From DASXMR01 sp036495525 (GTDB lineage: Bacteria > Actinomycetota > Actinomycetes > Streptosporangiales > Streptosporangiaceae), in assembly GCA_036495525.1 (NCBI GenBank), contig DASXMR010000008.1, positions 1 to 5,428 of the forward strand: a stretch of DNA of 5,428 nt. Direction: 5' to 3'. Positions 1 to 5,428 of the stretch are shown in pieces (positions within the stretch are counted from its first letter, which is position 1; each line of letters starts with the position of its first letter). Below the pieces are notes generated by a model. The model worked only from the letters and a program-made list of their open reading frames with translations. It was not told where the DNA came from and ran no database searches. The position numbers and the translations under genes are program-made.

Positions 1-19
1 CGACGTAGGCTCTGCAGAC

Positions 20-2542
20 GTGGAGCCTGGGCTGAGGTTCGCCGACTTGCTGAGGCAGCTGCGGACCGAGGCGCGGCTGACGCAGGAGGAGCTGGCCGAG
101 CAGGCGGGGCTGAGCCCGCGGTCAGTCAGCGACCTGGAACGGGGCATCAATCGGACTGCGCGCAAGGATAGTGCCCTGATGCTGGCCAGTGCGCTCAAGC
201 TGGCCGGCCCGGTGCAGGAGGCATTCGTCGCTGCCGCCCGCGGCCGGGCCGAGCCGGCGCGGGTGCTGGCGGTCAGGAGCGGGGCCGCGCCGGAGTCGTC
301 AGCCGCCGCCGCGGCGCGGACTCTGCCACGTGACATCGGCGGCTTCACCGGCCGCGAACGCGAGCTGACGGGCCTGGAGAAGTCGCTGGCCAAGGTGGCG
401 GGTGGCGGCTTGGTAGGCATCTACGCGATCGACGGGATGGCCGGCATTGGCAAGACGACGTTCGCCGTGCACGCCGCGCACCGGCTCGCCGGGCGCTTCC
501 CTGACGGGCAGTTCTTCCTCCCGCTGCACGCGCACACCGCTGGTCAGTCACCCGTCGACCCGGCCGATGCCCTGGCGAGTCTGCTGATGACGGCGGGGGT
601 GGCCGTTCAGCACATCCCGCCTGGCTTGGAAGCGCGGGCGGCGAAGTGGCGAGACCACGTCGCGGGCAAGAAAATTCTGCTGCTCCTCGACGACGTTGCC
701 GGGCACGAGCAAGTGCGGCCGCTGCTGCCCGGCAGCGCCGCCAGCCTGGTGCTGGTCACCAGCCGACGGCGGCTGACCGCGCTCGAGGACGCCTTCGTGA
801 TCAGCATCGACACCTTGTCTCCCGATGAGGCGTGGGCGCTGCTCGTCCGGCTCGCTGACCGGGCCGACCTTGAACTGGACGAGGCCGCCGGCCGGGAGAT
901 CACCCGGCTGTGCGGGTTCCTGCCGCTGGCGATCGGAATGCTTGCCCGGCGGCTCAGGCATCACCCGGCCAGGACTGCCGCCGAGCTCGCGGCCGAGCTG
1001 GCCGCTGCGCGCGATCGGCTGGCGGTCATGCGCGCGGAGAACCTGTCCGTAGCGGCGGCGTTCGATCTGTCTTATCAGGACCTCACGGCGGATCAGCAAA
1101 GGCTGTTCCGGCGGCTCGGCCTCGCGCTGGGACCAGACATCGACGCGTACGCGGCCGCCGCGCTGGACGACACGAGCCTCGAGGATGCCCGGCGCCAGCT
1201 GGACGAGTTCTACGATCATCATCTGCTCACTGAGCCGGCGCCGGGCCGGTACCTGCTGCACGACCTGCTGCGCGAATACGCACGCGCACTCGTCGCGGCC
1301 GACCAGCCGATACAGGCGCGCGCAGCCGTCGAACGGCTGATCAACTTCTACGCTCACGTTGCCGCCGGCGCGTGCCGGCACATCGCGACCTGGACCACGG
1401 CCGGCGGACGACTGCCGCCGACCGATCCGCCCGCCAGCGCCCCGCAGCTGACCACGTCACAGGAAGCAGCCGGCTGGCTGGACGCCGAGCGCCCCAACTT
1501 GCAGGCGGCGGTCAGCTACGCGGCAGCCGAGGGGATGCCGCTGCACTCGATCGCGATCGCCGCGGCGATGGGCGGTTACCTGCGCGCCCGCGGCCACTGG
1601 CAGCAAGCGACGGCCCAGTACCGGACGGCGCTGCGCGCAGCGCGGGCGGCCGGGGACCGGCGCGGCGAGGCCGGCATGCTTGACGAGCTTGGCCTGCTGC
1701 AGCAGCTGACCGGGGATTACCCAGACGCGGTAGCCACCTTGACGCAGGCCATCGAGCTGTTCGGCGAGCTGGGCGACAAGCCGGATCAGGCTTATGCGCT
1801 CAATCACCTTGGCCTGGTCTACGGGCACACATCCGACTTTCGGGCCGCAATCGACTGCCACCAGCAGGCGCTGGAGCTTGCCCTGGCGGCGGGCGACAAG
1901 CTGGCTGAGGCAGTCTCGCTGACCGGCCTCGGGATGGGGCTGCTGATAACCGGCGCCTACCCGGCTTCTATCGAGAACTACCAGCAGGCGCTGTCGCTGT
2001 TCCGCGGTCTTGGGTCAACGTTCGACGAGGCCGACGCGCTGACTGAGCTTGGTTTCGCGTGGCGGCTGACCGGGGACTATGCCGCCGCCTTGGCGCACGA
2101 GCGCGAGGCGCTTGAGTTGTGGCGTCAGCTCGGCGACCGGCTCGGCCAGGCCTGGGCTCTCGACGAACTCGGCAGGGTGCACCAGGAAACCGGGGAGTAT
2201 TCAGCGGCCGCCGCTTGCCTTGAGGAGGCCCTGGAGTTGCATCGCGACCTGGGCTCGCGGCACGGCGAGATCGTGGCACTCAACGGCCTCGGCGAGCTGG
2301 CTACCCGGACGTCGGCACCCGAGAAGGCCAGCGAGATTCACCGCGAGGCGCTGGCCAAGGCGATCGAGCTGGGCGCACCTGCAGAGGAAGCCAGGGCGCT
2401 GGCCGGCCTCGGCCGCAGTCAGCTTGCCGGCGATAGTGCCGAGGCCGCCAGGAACCTGCGCGAGGCGCTCGCTATCTATCAGCGCATCGGAACACCAGAA
2501 GCCCGGCTCGTCCAGGACACGCTGGATGAGCACGACCTCTAG
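20..2542 (+). CDS. XRE-family HTH / NB-ARC ATPase / TPR-repeat regulator (STAND NTPase)
   Basis: Predicted cytoplasmic signal-responsive transcription regulator of 840 residues. Residues about 6-63 form an XRE helix-turn-helix (TQEELAEQAGLSPRSVSDLE at 21-40). A flexible Ala/Arg-rich linker leads to an NB-ARC domain. Its Walker A is GMAGIGKTT (139-147, Lys145) and its Walker B is ILLLLDDV (219-226, Asp224/Asp225). It also has a sensor-like TSRRRL (247-252), a GLPL-type motif CGFLPLA (298-304) and an MHD-like LLHDLLREYA ending at 421. Eight 40-residue TPR-like repeats follow (511-830). In this family, ATP/ADP exchange is thought to control oligomerisation, with the repeats sensing a ligand or partner. 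The layout resembles AfsR, but with XRE in place of the SARP domain. All nucleotide motifs look intact. The GTG start is chosen because the HTH begins just after it. No clear ribosome site is visible in the 19 upstream bases, and the frame stays open to the window edge, so a slightly earlier start is possible. The ligand and target genes are unknown. Confidence 0.93.
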   Translation: MEPGLRFADLLRQLRTEARLTQEELAEQAGLSPRSVSDLERGINRTARKDSALMLASALKLAGPVQEAFVAAARGRAEPARVLAVRSGAAPESSAAAAARTLPRDIGGFTGRERELTGLEKSLAKVAGGGLVGIYAIDGMAGIGKTTFAVHAAHRLAGRFPDGQFFLPLHAHTAGQSPVDPADALASLLMTAGVAVQHIPPGLEARAAKWRDHVAGKKILLLLDDVAGHEQVRPLLPGSAASLVLVTSRRRLTALEDAFVISIDTLSPDEAWALLVRLADRADLELDEAAGREITRLCGFLPLAIGMLARRLRHHPARTAAELAAELAAARDRLAVMRAENLSVAAAFDLSYQDLTADQQRLFRRLGLALGPDIDAYAAAALDDTSLEDARRQLDEFYDHHLLTEPAPGRYLLHDLLREYARALVAADQPIQARAAVERLINFYAHVAAGACRHIATWTTAGGRLPPTDPPASAPQLTTSQEAAGWLDAERPNLQAAVSYAAAEGMPLHSIAIAAAMGGYLRARGHWQQATAQYRTALRAARAAGDRRGEAGMLDELGLLQQLTGDYPDAVATLTQAIELFGELGDKPDQAYALNHLGLVYGHTSDFRAAIDCHQQALELALAAGDKLAEAVSLTGLGMGLLITGAYPASIENYQQALSLFRGLGSTFDEADALTELGFAWRLTGDYAAALAHEREALELWRQLGDRLGQAWALDELGRVHQETGEYSAAAACLEEALELHRDLGSRHGEIVALNGLGELATRTSAPEKASEIHREALAKAIELGAPAEEARALAGLGRSQLAGDSAEAARNLREALAIYQRIGTPEARLVQDTLDEHDL
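1550..2509 (+). repeat. Eight in-phase 120-bp units encoding 40-residue TPR-like repeats
   Basis: Residues 511-830 of the regulator divide into eight consecutive 40-residue units with no indels. Most units carry Leu-Gly at positions 7-8, a turn such as TGDY near 14-17 and an Ala-Leu pair in the second helix near 27-28. The periodicity is also visible in the DNA. A 14-base stretch, ACCAGCAGGCGCTG, occurs at 1860 and again exactly 120 bases later at 1980. CTGACCGGGGA occurs at 1706 and exactly 360 bases later at 2066. Such arrays form a superhelical protein-binding surface. The first unit (511-550) and last unit (791-830) are the most diverged. Confidence 0.85.
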
Positions 2543-2553
2543 ACAGCCACAGG

Positions 2554-2781
2554 TCACCTTGCCCGCCGGCCAGCCATACGCCGCCAGTCATCTTCGATGC
2601 CGGCCACGTCCGTGGTCAGGCCGCTGAGCAGAGCCTGAGCGTGCAGGAGTGCCCACAGCCGCCCCCCGGGCCGACGTCGCATGCCGGGCGAGCCCGGACG
2701 GGCGCCCCCACCGACCGCAGCCGGGGTCTGGCCATCGGTCGCGCCGTTCGGGGAAGCCGACCGGATCCGTGTGTCGATCAT
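2554..2781 (-). CDS. Small hypothetical protein (75 aa), convergent with the NB-ARC/TPR regulator
   Basis: I do not recognise this family. Three observations support a real gene. The ATG (complement of 2779-2781) is preceded by AGGAAAGG at an 8-base spacing. By eye, about 79% of codons end in G or C. The gene also fits closely against its neighbour, leaving 11 bases between the two stop codons. The N-terminal half is Gly/Pro/Arg-rich and probably disordered. The C-terminal half (about 42-71) looks like an amphipathic helical segment, with LWALLHAQALLSGL followed by DVAGIEDDWRRM, and the protein ends in basic residues. There is no signal peptide or clear transmembrane segment. Overlapping 3' ends with the regulator could give antisense interference. 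It could instead be a chance ORF in GC-rich DNA. Confidence 0.5.
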   Translation of the reverse strand: MIDTRIRSASPNGATDGQTPAAVGGGARPGSPGMRRRPGGRLWALLHAQALLSGLTTDVAGIEDDWRRMAGRRAR

Positions 2782-2789
2782 CGCCCTTG

Positions 2790-2797
2790 CCTTTCCT
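2790..2797 (-). promoter_or_regulatory. Shine-Dalgarno sequence of the small minus-strand ORF
   Basis: On the minus strand AGGAAAGG sits 8 bases before the ATG at 2781. This is the best start-proximal ribosome site visible in the window and is the main reason for calling the 75-residue ORF real. Confidence 0.55.
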
Positions 2798-2807
2798 GTG
2801 TTCTTCA

Positions 2808-2828
2808 GCTGGCTCCACTTTCGCCAGC
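2808..2828. repeat. Small inverted repeat in the leader of the small minus-strand ORF
   Basis: GCTGGC (2808-2813) and GCCAGC (2823-2828) are perfect 6-base inverted arms around a 9-base spacer, ending 26 bases upstream of the 2781 start. It could be an operator or a weak leader hairpin. Arms this short also occur by chance in GC-rich DNA. Confidence 0.25.
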
Positions 2829-2881
2829 CCAGGCGGCAACCACCACACGTAGCCGCCCACAGCTCAGACCACAGGATCGGA

Positions 2882-2900
2882 CCGGGGTCTCAGACCCCGG
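2882..2900. promoter_or_regulatory. Perfect 19-base dyad, candidate operator or hairpin
   Basis: CCGGGGTCT (2882-2890) and AGACCCCGG (2892-2900) are perfect 9-base inverted arms around a single central C. The length and symmetry suit a dimeric regulator such as a TetR-, GntR- or XRE-type protein. As RNA it would instead fold into an 8-bp stem with a 3-base loop. The motif CTCAGACC within it (2889-2896) also occurs at 2863-2870, possibly an extra half-site. It lies 101 bases before the small ORF start and 335 bases before the hydrolase start. Which protein would bind is unknown. Confidence 0.4.
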
Positions 2901-3099
2901 GAACGCCGCCCGTTCGCCGGAGCCGACATCCGCTGCGCCACACTCCGCGCAGTCGAGCAGCGCCGGTCATCGATGGCCGGCAGCCCGGGACACCAGCTCG
3001 CTGACCCTGATCACCAGCAGTGGCCGCCACATAATGCGCAGATCTGTACAGCAGGCGCCGAGCGCGGCCTCGACGCGGCCACCACACCGAACGGCGGTT

Positions 3100-3124
3100 C
3101 ACGAGCTCCCGGAACGAGTTCGTG
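3100..3124. repeat. Hairpin upstream of the hydrolase (9-bp stem, 7-base loop)
   Basis: CACGAGCTC (3100-3108) pairs with GAGTTCGTG (3116-3124) through nine pairs, one of them G-U, around the loop CCGGAAC. It lies 111 bases before the hydrolase ATG. It could be a leader structure, the end of an upstream transcript or an imperfect operator. No U-tract follows it. Confidence 0.35.
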
Positions 3125-3151
3125 CGTCACGTCCAGCCGCTACCGGTCTGG

Positions 3152-3167
3152 CTCGCCTGCGGGCGAG
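3152..3167. repeat. Small hairpin upstream of the hydrolase (6-bp stem, 4-base loop)
   Basis: CTCGCC (3152-3157) and GGCGAG (3162-3167) form a perfect 6-bp stem with loop TGCG, 28 bases downstream of the 3100-3124 hairpin. The two together may form a structured leader if transcription starts upstream. This is weak evidence in GC-rich DNA. Confidence 0.25.
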
Positions 3168-3235
3168 GACGCTGGCGATGAGGGCTGCTGAATTGATTTG
3201 CCGCCGGGCGAGTAGCAGCGGGAGCATAGAGGGCT

Positions 3236-4048
3236 ATGACGGAGCGGTTCGATGTCAGCCGGGACGGCATCATCCTGGCGGGTGAGCGGTGGCCGGGCGG
3301 GGCCCAGACGGTGCTGTTGCTGCATGAGGGTGTCGCGGACCGGCGGGGATGGGCGGAGGTGGCCGGGCTGCTGGCGCCTGAGCTGACTGTGGTGGCCTAC
3401 GACCGCCGTGGTTACGGGCAGACGCCGCCCGGCACGGAGCCGTTCTCGCACCTGGATGACCTGCTCGCCGTCATCGGTCACGCTGGCGCGGGCCCGGTGT
3501 GGCTGGCCGGCGCCTCGGCGGGAGGCGGGCTGGCGCTCGACGCCGCCCTCGCTGCCCCCGGCCGGATGGCGGGCCTGGTGGTGATGGGTACCGCGATCAG
3601 CGGCGCCCCCGAACCCGAGCTCGACGCCGCTACCAAGCGGCTCGAGCCGCTGCTGGATGAGGCCTACGCGGCACGGGACGCCGGGGAGATCAACCGGCTG
3701 GAGACATGGCTGTGGCTGGACGGTCCCGCCCAGCCAGAAGGACGGGTGGGCGGCGCCGCGCGCAAGCTGGCGCTCGACATGAACGCGGTGATCATCGGCA
3801 ACGACGTGCCGGAGACCGAGGGAGCCGCCGATGTGGACGCCTGGCACCGCCTCGCCGAGATCGAGGTCCCGGTCACCGTCGCATGCGGCGATCTCGATGT
3901 GCCCTTCGTGGTGGACCGCTGCCGCCTGCTCGCGGCCCGGCTCCCCGCTGCCCGGTACCACGTGCTGACCGGGATGGCGCACCAGCCCTACCTGGAGTCG
4001 GCCAGCACGGTAGCGCAGCTGATCCGCGCCGCGGTGACCGGGGACTAG
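3236..4048 (+). CDS. Alpha/beta hydrolase fold protein
   Basis: Predicted cytoplasmic serine hydrolase of 270 residues, the usual length for the family. The nucleophile elbow is GASAG (92-96), giving Ser94. The acid is probably Asp221 in CGDLDVP (Asp219 is the alternative), and the base is His249 in GMAHQPY. The oxyanion-loop motif is LLHEGVADRRGW (28-39), with His30-Glu-Gly where many relatives have His-Gly. YDRRGYGQT (55-63) is the conserved strand-4/turn region. Residues about 122-205 form the lid, whose sequence gives no substrate clue. The ATG is chosen because an in-frame TAG lies only 9 bases upstream (3227-3229) and no suitable later start precedes the oxyanion motif. Ribosome-site candidates are GGGAG (3220-3224) and GAGGG (3229-3233), neither ideally spaced. 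No signal peptide or membrane segment is visible. Substrate is unassigned; esterase, lactonase and C-C hydrolase are all possible. Confidence 0.92.
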   Translation: MTERFDVSRDGIILAGERWPGGAQTVLLLHEGVADRRGWAEVAGLLAPELTVVAYDRRGYGQTPPGTEPFSHLDDLLAVIGHAGAGPVWLAGASAGGGLALDAALAAPGRMAGLVVMGTAISGAPEPELDAATKRLEPLLDEAYAARDAGEINRLETWLWLDGPAQPEGRVGGAARKLALDMNAVIIGNDVPETEGAADVDAWHRLAEIEVPVTVACGDLDVPFVVDRCRLLAARLPAARYHVLTGMAHQPYLESASTVAQLIRAAVTGD

Positions 4049-4071
4049 CACGCTCGCGACGCGGTCACCGC
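4031..4071 (+). terminator. Candidate hairpin terminator straddling the hydrolase stop codon
   Basis: GCGGTGACCG (4031-4040) and CGGTCACCGC (4062-4071) are perfect 10-base inverted arms. The 21-base loop contains the TAG stop (4046-4048), so the left arm encodes part of the protein's last residues. No U-tract follows, which is common for actinobacterial hairpin terminators. It may instead only stabilise the mRNA 3' end. Confidence 0.45.
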
Positions 4072-4315
4072 CTCGACCCGCCCGGCCACAACGGCTCCGG
4101 ATCGCGAACAACCAAGACCGTGAAAACAGAGCGCAACTACCTGCCGGATCCACCCTGCACTAGATCGAATATTTTTCGCTCGGACGGCGACAAATCCTGT
4201 TGGATGGCCGCGACCAGATAGTTCGGTTATGGCGTGTTGTTCCTGCCGCTGCGATGGACGTTGCTCCAGCGCCCGGGACCGCGGGTTGGCGGCGCGCGGT
4301 GCGCGGAACCCGTGA
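4049..4315. other. Spacer between convergent hydrolase and acyl-CoA ligase genes
   Basis: No convincing gene is visible. Hairpins lie at both ends, one for each converging gene. The middle (about 4120-4240) is less GC-rich than the surroundings and includes the AT-rich run GAATATTTTT (4167-4176). No tRNA, insertion-sequence end or direct-repeat scar was recognised. Confidence 0.55.
4280..4314 (-). terminator. Candidate nested hairpin terminator of the acyl-CoA ligase gene
   Basis: CGCGGGTT (4280-4287) pairs with AACCCGTG (4307-4314) through eight pairs, one of them a G/T wobble. Inside it, CGCGC (4293-4297) pairs with GCGCG (4301-4305) around a 3-base loop. On the minus strand the outer stem begins one base after the ligase stop codon (complement of 4316-4318). 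No U-tract follows. Position and stem strength favour a terminator, but GC-rich DNA makes chance pairing easier. Confidence 0.4.
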
Positions 4316-5428
4316 TCATGAGGCTGGTCGGGTCGCAGCGGAGGTGTCCGGGTTTTGGGCGCGTATTGCGACGTCAGGTCCCTGGGCGAGGAAGCGCTCG
4401 CGCAGGACGAATTTCTGGATCTTGCCCGACGGCGTCTGCGGGAACTCCTCCAGCACGGTCCAGTAGCGCGGCGTCTTGTACGGCGCGAGGTGCTCCCGGC
4501 AGTAGGCGAACAACTCCCCGGGGTCGGGCGTTCGGCCAGGGGCGGGGCGCACGAACGCGGCGACCTGCTCTCCCCATTTCGCGTCGGGCACCCCGACCAC
4601 GGCGACGTCGGCCACGGCCGGGTGCTCGAACAGGACCTGTTCGATCTCGCGCGGGTAGATGTTCTCGCCACCGCGAATAATCATGTCCTTGAGCCGCCCG
4701 CCAATCTGGCAGTAGCCGCGCTCGTCCATCGAGGCCAGGTCACCGGTGTGCAGCCAGCCGTCGGCGTCGATGGCAGCCGCGGTCTTCTCGAGGTCCCGGA
4801 AGTAGCCGGTCATCACGTGATAGCCGCGCGTGCACAGCTCGCCGGTCACGCCGGGTGCGACGGTCTGCCCCGAGGCGGGGTCGACGATCTTCACTTCGGT
4901 CTGCGGCAGCGGGCGTCCCAGCGTGTGCGCCCGGTCCTCGGCGGTGTCCTGCGGCGCCGTCTGCGTGATCACCGGCGACGCCTCGGTCTGCGCGAACACG
5001 ATCGACAGCGGCGCCCCGAACTCAGCCTCCACCCGGCTGACCAGCGCAGGCGGCACGACAGCCCCGCCCGTGAGAAGCTGCCGCACCGAGGAGATGTCCG
5101 TGGTGGCCAGATCCGGATGGTCGAGCATCATGATGAACATCGTCGGCGCGCCGAGCAGCATCTCGGCCCGTTCGGCCGCGATGAGCTCGAGCATCAGGCC
5201 AGGATCGAAGTACGGCGGGAAGATCAGCGTCCCGCGGGTAACCGCCGCGCCGAGCACGGACATCACGCACCCGGCGGTGTGGAACAGCGGCATGGCGCTG
5301 AGGAAGACGCTGCCCCGCTCAAGGCCCAGGCGAGCCGTATACAGCCGCGCGTTGTTGACGACCCCCCGGTGGTGGAGCACGGCGCCCTTGGGGAAACCGG
5401 TCGTGCCGGAGGTGTACTGGATCTGCGC
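4316..5428 (-). CDS. AMP-forming acyl-CoA ligase, ACSF2/FadD35-like (partial, N-terminus outside window)
   Basis: Activates a carboxylic acid, probably a medium- or long-chain fatty acid, to acyl-AMP and then acyl-CoA, feeding beta-oxidation or lipid synthesis. The visible 370 residues hold most ANL-superfamily motifs. These are the phosphate-binding loop YTSGTTGFPKG (5-15, at the window edge), PLFHTAG (47-53), GAPTMF (93-98), FAQTE (145-149, usually YGxTE) and DGWLHTGD (223-230). The hinge region GRLKDMIIRGGENIYP spans 244-259, and PSGKIQK carries the catalytic Lys at 336. The GENIYP and SGKIQKF...LRE wording and the preceding KTPRY resemble ACSF2/FadD35-type ligases. A GTG at 5380 could be misread as the start, but the frame continues upstream through the essential phosphate loop to base 5428, so the gene is cut by the window. 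Roughly the first 150-200 residues are missing, judged from usual family length. The tail after the last motif is short. Substrate cannot be fixed from this fragment. Confidence 0.95.
   Translation of the reverse strand, partial: AQIQYTSGTTGFPKGAVLHHRGVVNNARLYTARLGLERGSVFLSAMPLFHTAGCVMSVLGAAVTRGTLIFPPYFDPGLMLELIAAERAEMLLGAPTMFIMMLDHPDLATTDISSVRQLLTGGAVVPPALVSRVEAEFGAPLSIVFAQTEASPVITQTAPQDTAEDRAHTLGRPLPQTEVKIVDPASGQTVAPGVTGELCTRGYHVMTGYFRDLEKTAAAIDADGWLHTGDLASMDERGYCQIGGRLKDMIIRGGENIYPREIEQVLFEHPAVADVAVVGVPDAKWGEQVAAFVRPAPGRTPDPGELFAYCREHLAPYKTPRYWTVLEEFPQTPSGKIQKFVLRERFLAQGPDVAIRAQNPDTSAATRPAS

Larger units (their letters stand above)
2782..3235. other. Divergent intergenic spacer without a convincing gene
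   Basis: This 454-base stretch separates the small minus-strand ORF from the plus-strand hydrolase. Its open frames translate to Arg/Pro/Ser/Ala-rich, low-complexity protein with no recognisable domain, as expected of stop-poor GC-rich DNA. I see no tRNA-like cloverleaf, transposase remnant or CRISPR repeats. It does contain a perfect 19-base dyad (2882-2900), a 9-bp hairpin (3100-3124) and a 6-bp hairpin (3152-3167). No convincing sigma-70 promoter could be assigned. TTGATT at 3193-3198 resembles a -35 box but has no well-spaced -10 partner. Confidence 0.6.

Noticed and set aside
548..1381. Minus-strand open frame of 277 codons inside the regulator
   Set aside because: Lies antisense to the NB-ARC domain, which has intact motifs; its own translation has no recognisable fold.
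1550..2509. 120-bp repeats as a CRISPR or satellite array
   Set aside because: The repeats are diverged, in frame and encode TPR helices; there are no spacers.
2616..2638. Hairpin TCAGGC/GCCTGA as a terminator of the regulator gene
   Set aside because: Only 6 bp with an 11-base loop, lies inside the probable small minus-strand ORF, and no U-tract follows.
2588..2860. Minus-strand 90-codon frame overlapping the small 75-residue ORF
   Set aside because: Highly charged low-complexity product and no recognisable ribosome site; the overlapping frame starting at 2781 has a good Shine-Dalgarno sequence.
3193..3198. TTGATT as a -35 promoter box for the hydrolase
   Set aside because: No acceptable -10 hexamer at 16-19 bases downstream; streptomycete-type promoters cannot be called by eye here.
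2641..3285. Long open plus-strand frame (214 codons) across the spacer into the hydrolase start
   Set aside because: Pro/Arg/Ser-rich composition, no domain, overlaps the well-supported hydrolase start in another frame; typical of stop-poor GC-rich DNA.
3140..4153. Minus-strand open frame of 337 codons opposite the hydrolase
   Set aside because: Antisense to a gene with a clear catalytic triad; the translation is Arg/Gly/His-rich without domain signatures.
4316..5380. Treating the ligase as complete with a GTG start at 5380
   Set aside because: The frame continues to 5428 and encodes the essential YTSGTTGFPKG loop, so the gene is truncated by the window rather than short.

Overview
The window is GC-rich throughout, and its coding regions favour G or C at the third codon position. 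The best-preserved gene is an XRE/NB-ARC/TPR regulator of a type common in actinobacteria. Together these suggest a high-GC actinobacterium, perhaps a streptomycete, streptosporangial or related soil lineage. The sequence does not allow a genus call.

Layout, left to right. (1) 20-2542 (+): an 840-residue STAND-type regulator with an N-terminal XRE helix-turn-helix, a central NB-ARC ATPase and a C-terminal array of eight 40-residue TPR-like repeats. (2) 2554-2781 (-): a probable small protein of 75 residues, convergent with the regulator, with only 11 bases between the two stop codons and a good Shine-Dalgarno sequence. (3) 2782-3235: a 454-base divergent spacer with no convincing gene. It holds a perfect 19-base dyad and two further hairpins. 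(4) 3236-4048 (+): a 270-residue alpha/beta hydrolase with a recognisable catalytic triad. (5) 4049-4315: a spacer between convergent genes, with a hairpin at each end and a short AT-rich patch in the middle. (6) 4316-5428 (-): the C-terminal 370 residues of an AMP-forming acyl-CoA ligase of the ACSF2/FadD35 type, whose N-terminus lies beyond the right edge.

How the genes relate: no operon is visible. The genes alternate in strand, so each is probably transcribed on its own. The regulator could sense a ligand or partner through its TPR array and switch its DNA-binding domain through nucleotide-dependent oligomerisation, but nothing here shows its target. The hydrolase and the acyl-CoA ligase could both act in lipid or carboxylic-acid catabolism, but being convergent they are not co-transcribed. 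I found no clear novel system, CRISPR array, RNA gene or mobile element. The items most worth a second look are the small convergent ORF, the 19-base dyad in the divergent spacer, and the 10-base inverted repeat that straddles the hydrolase stop codon.
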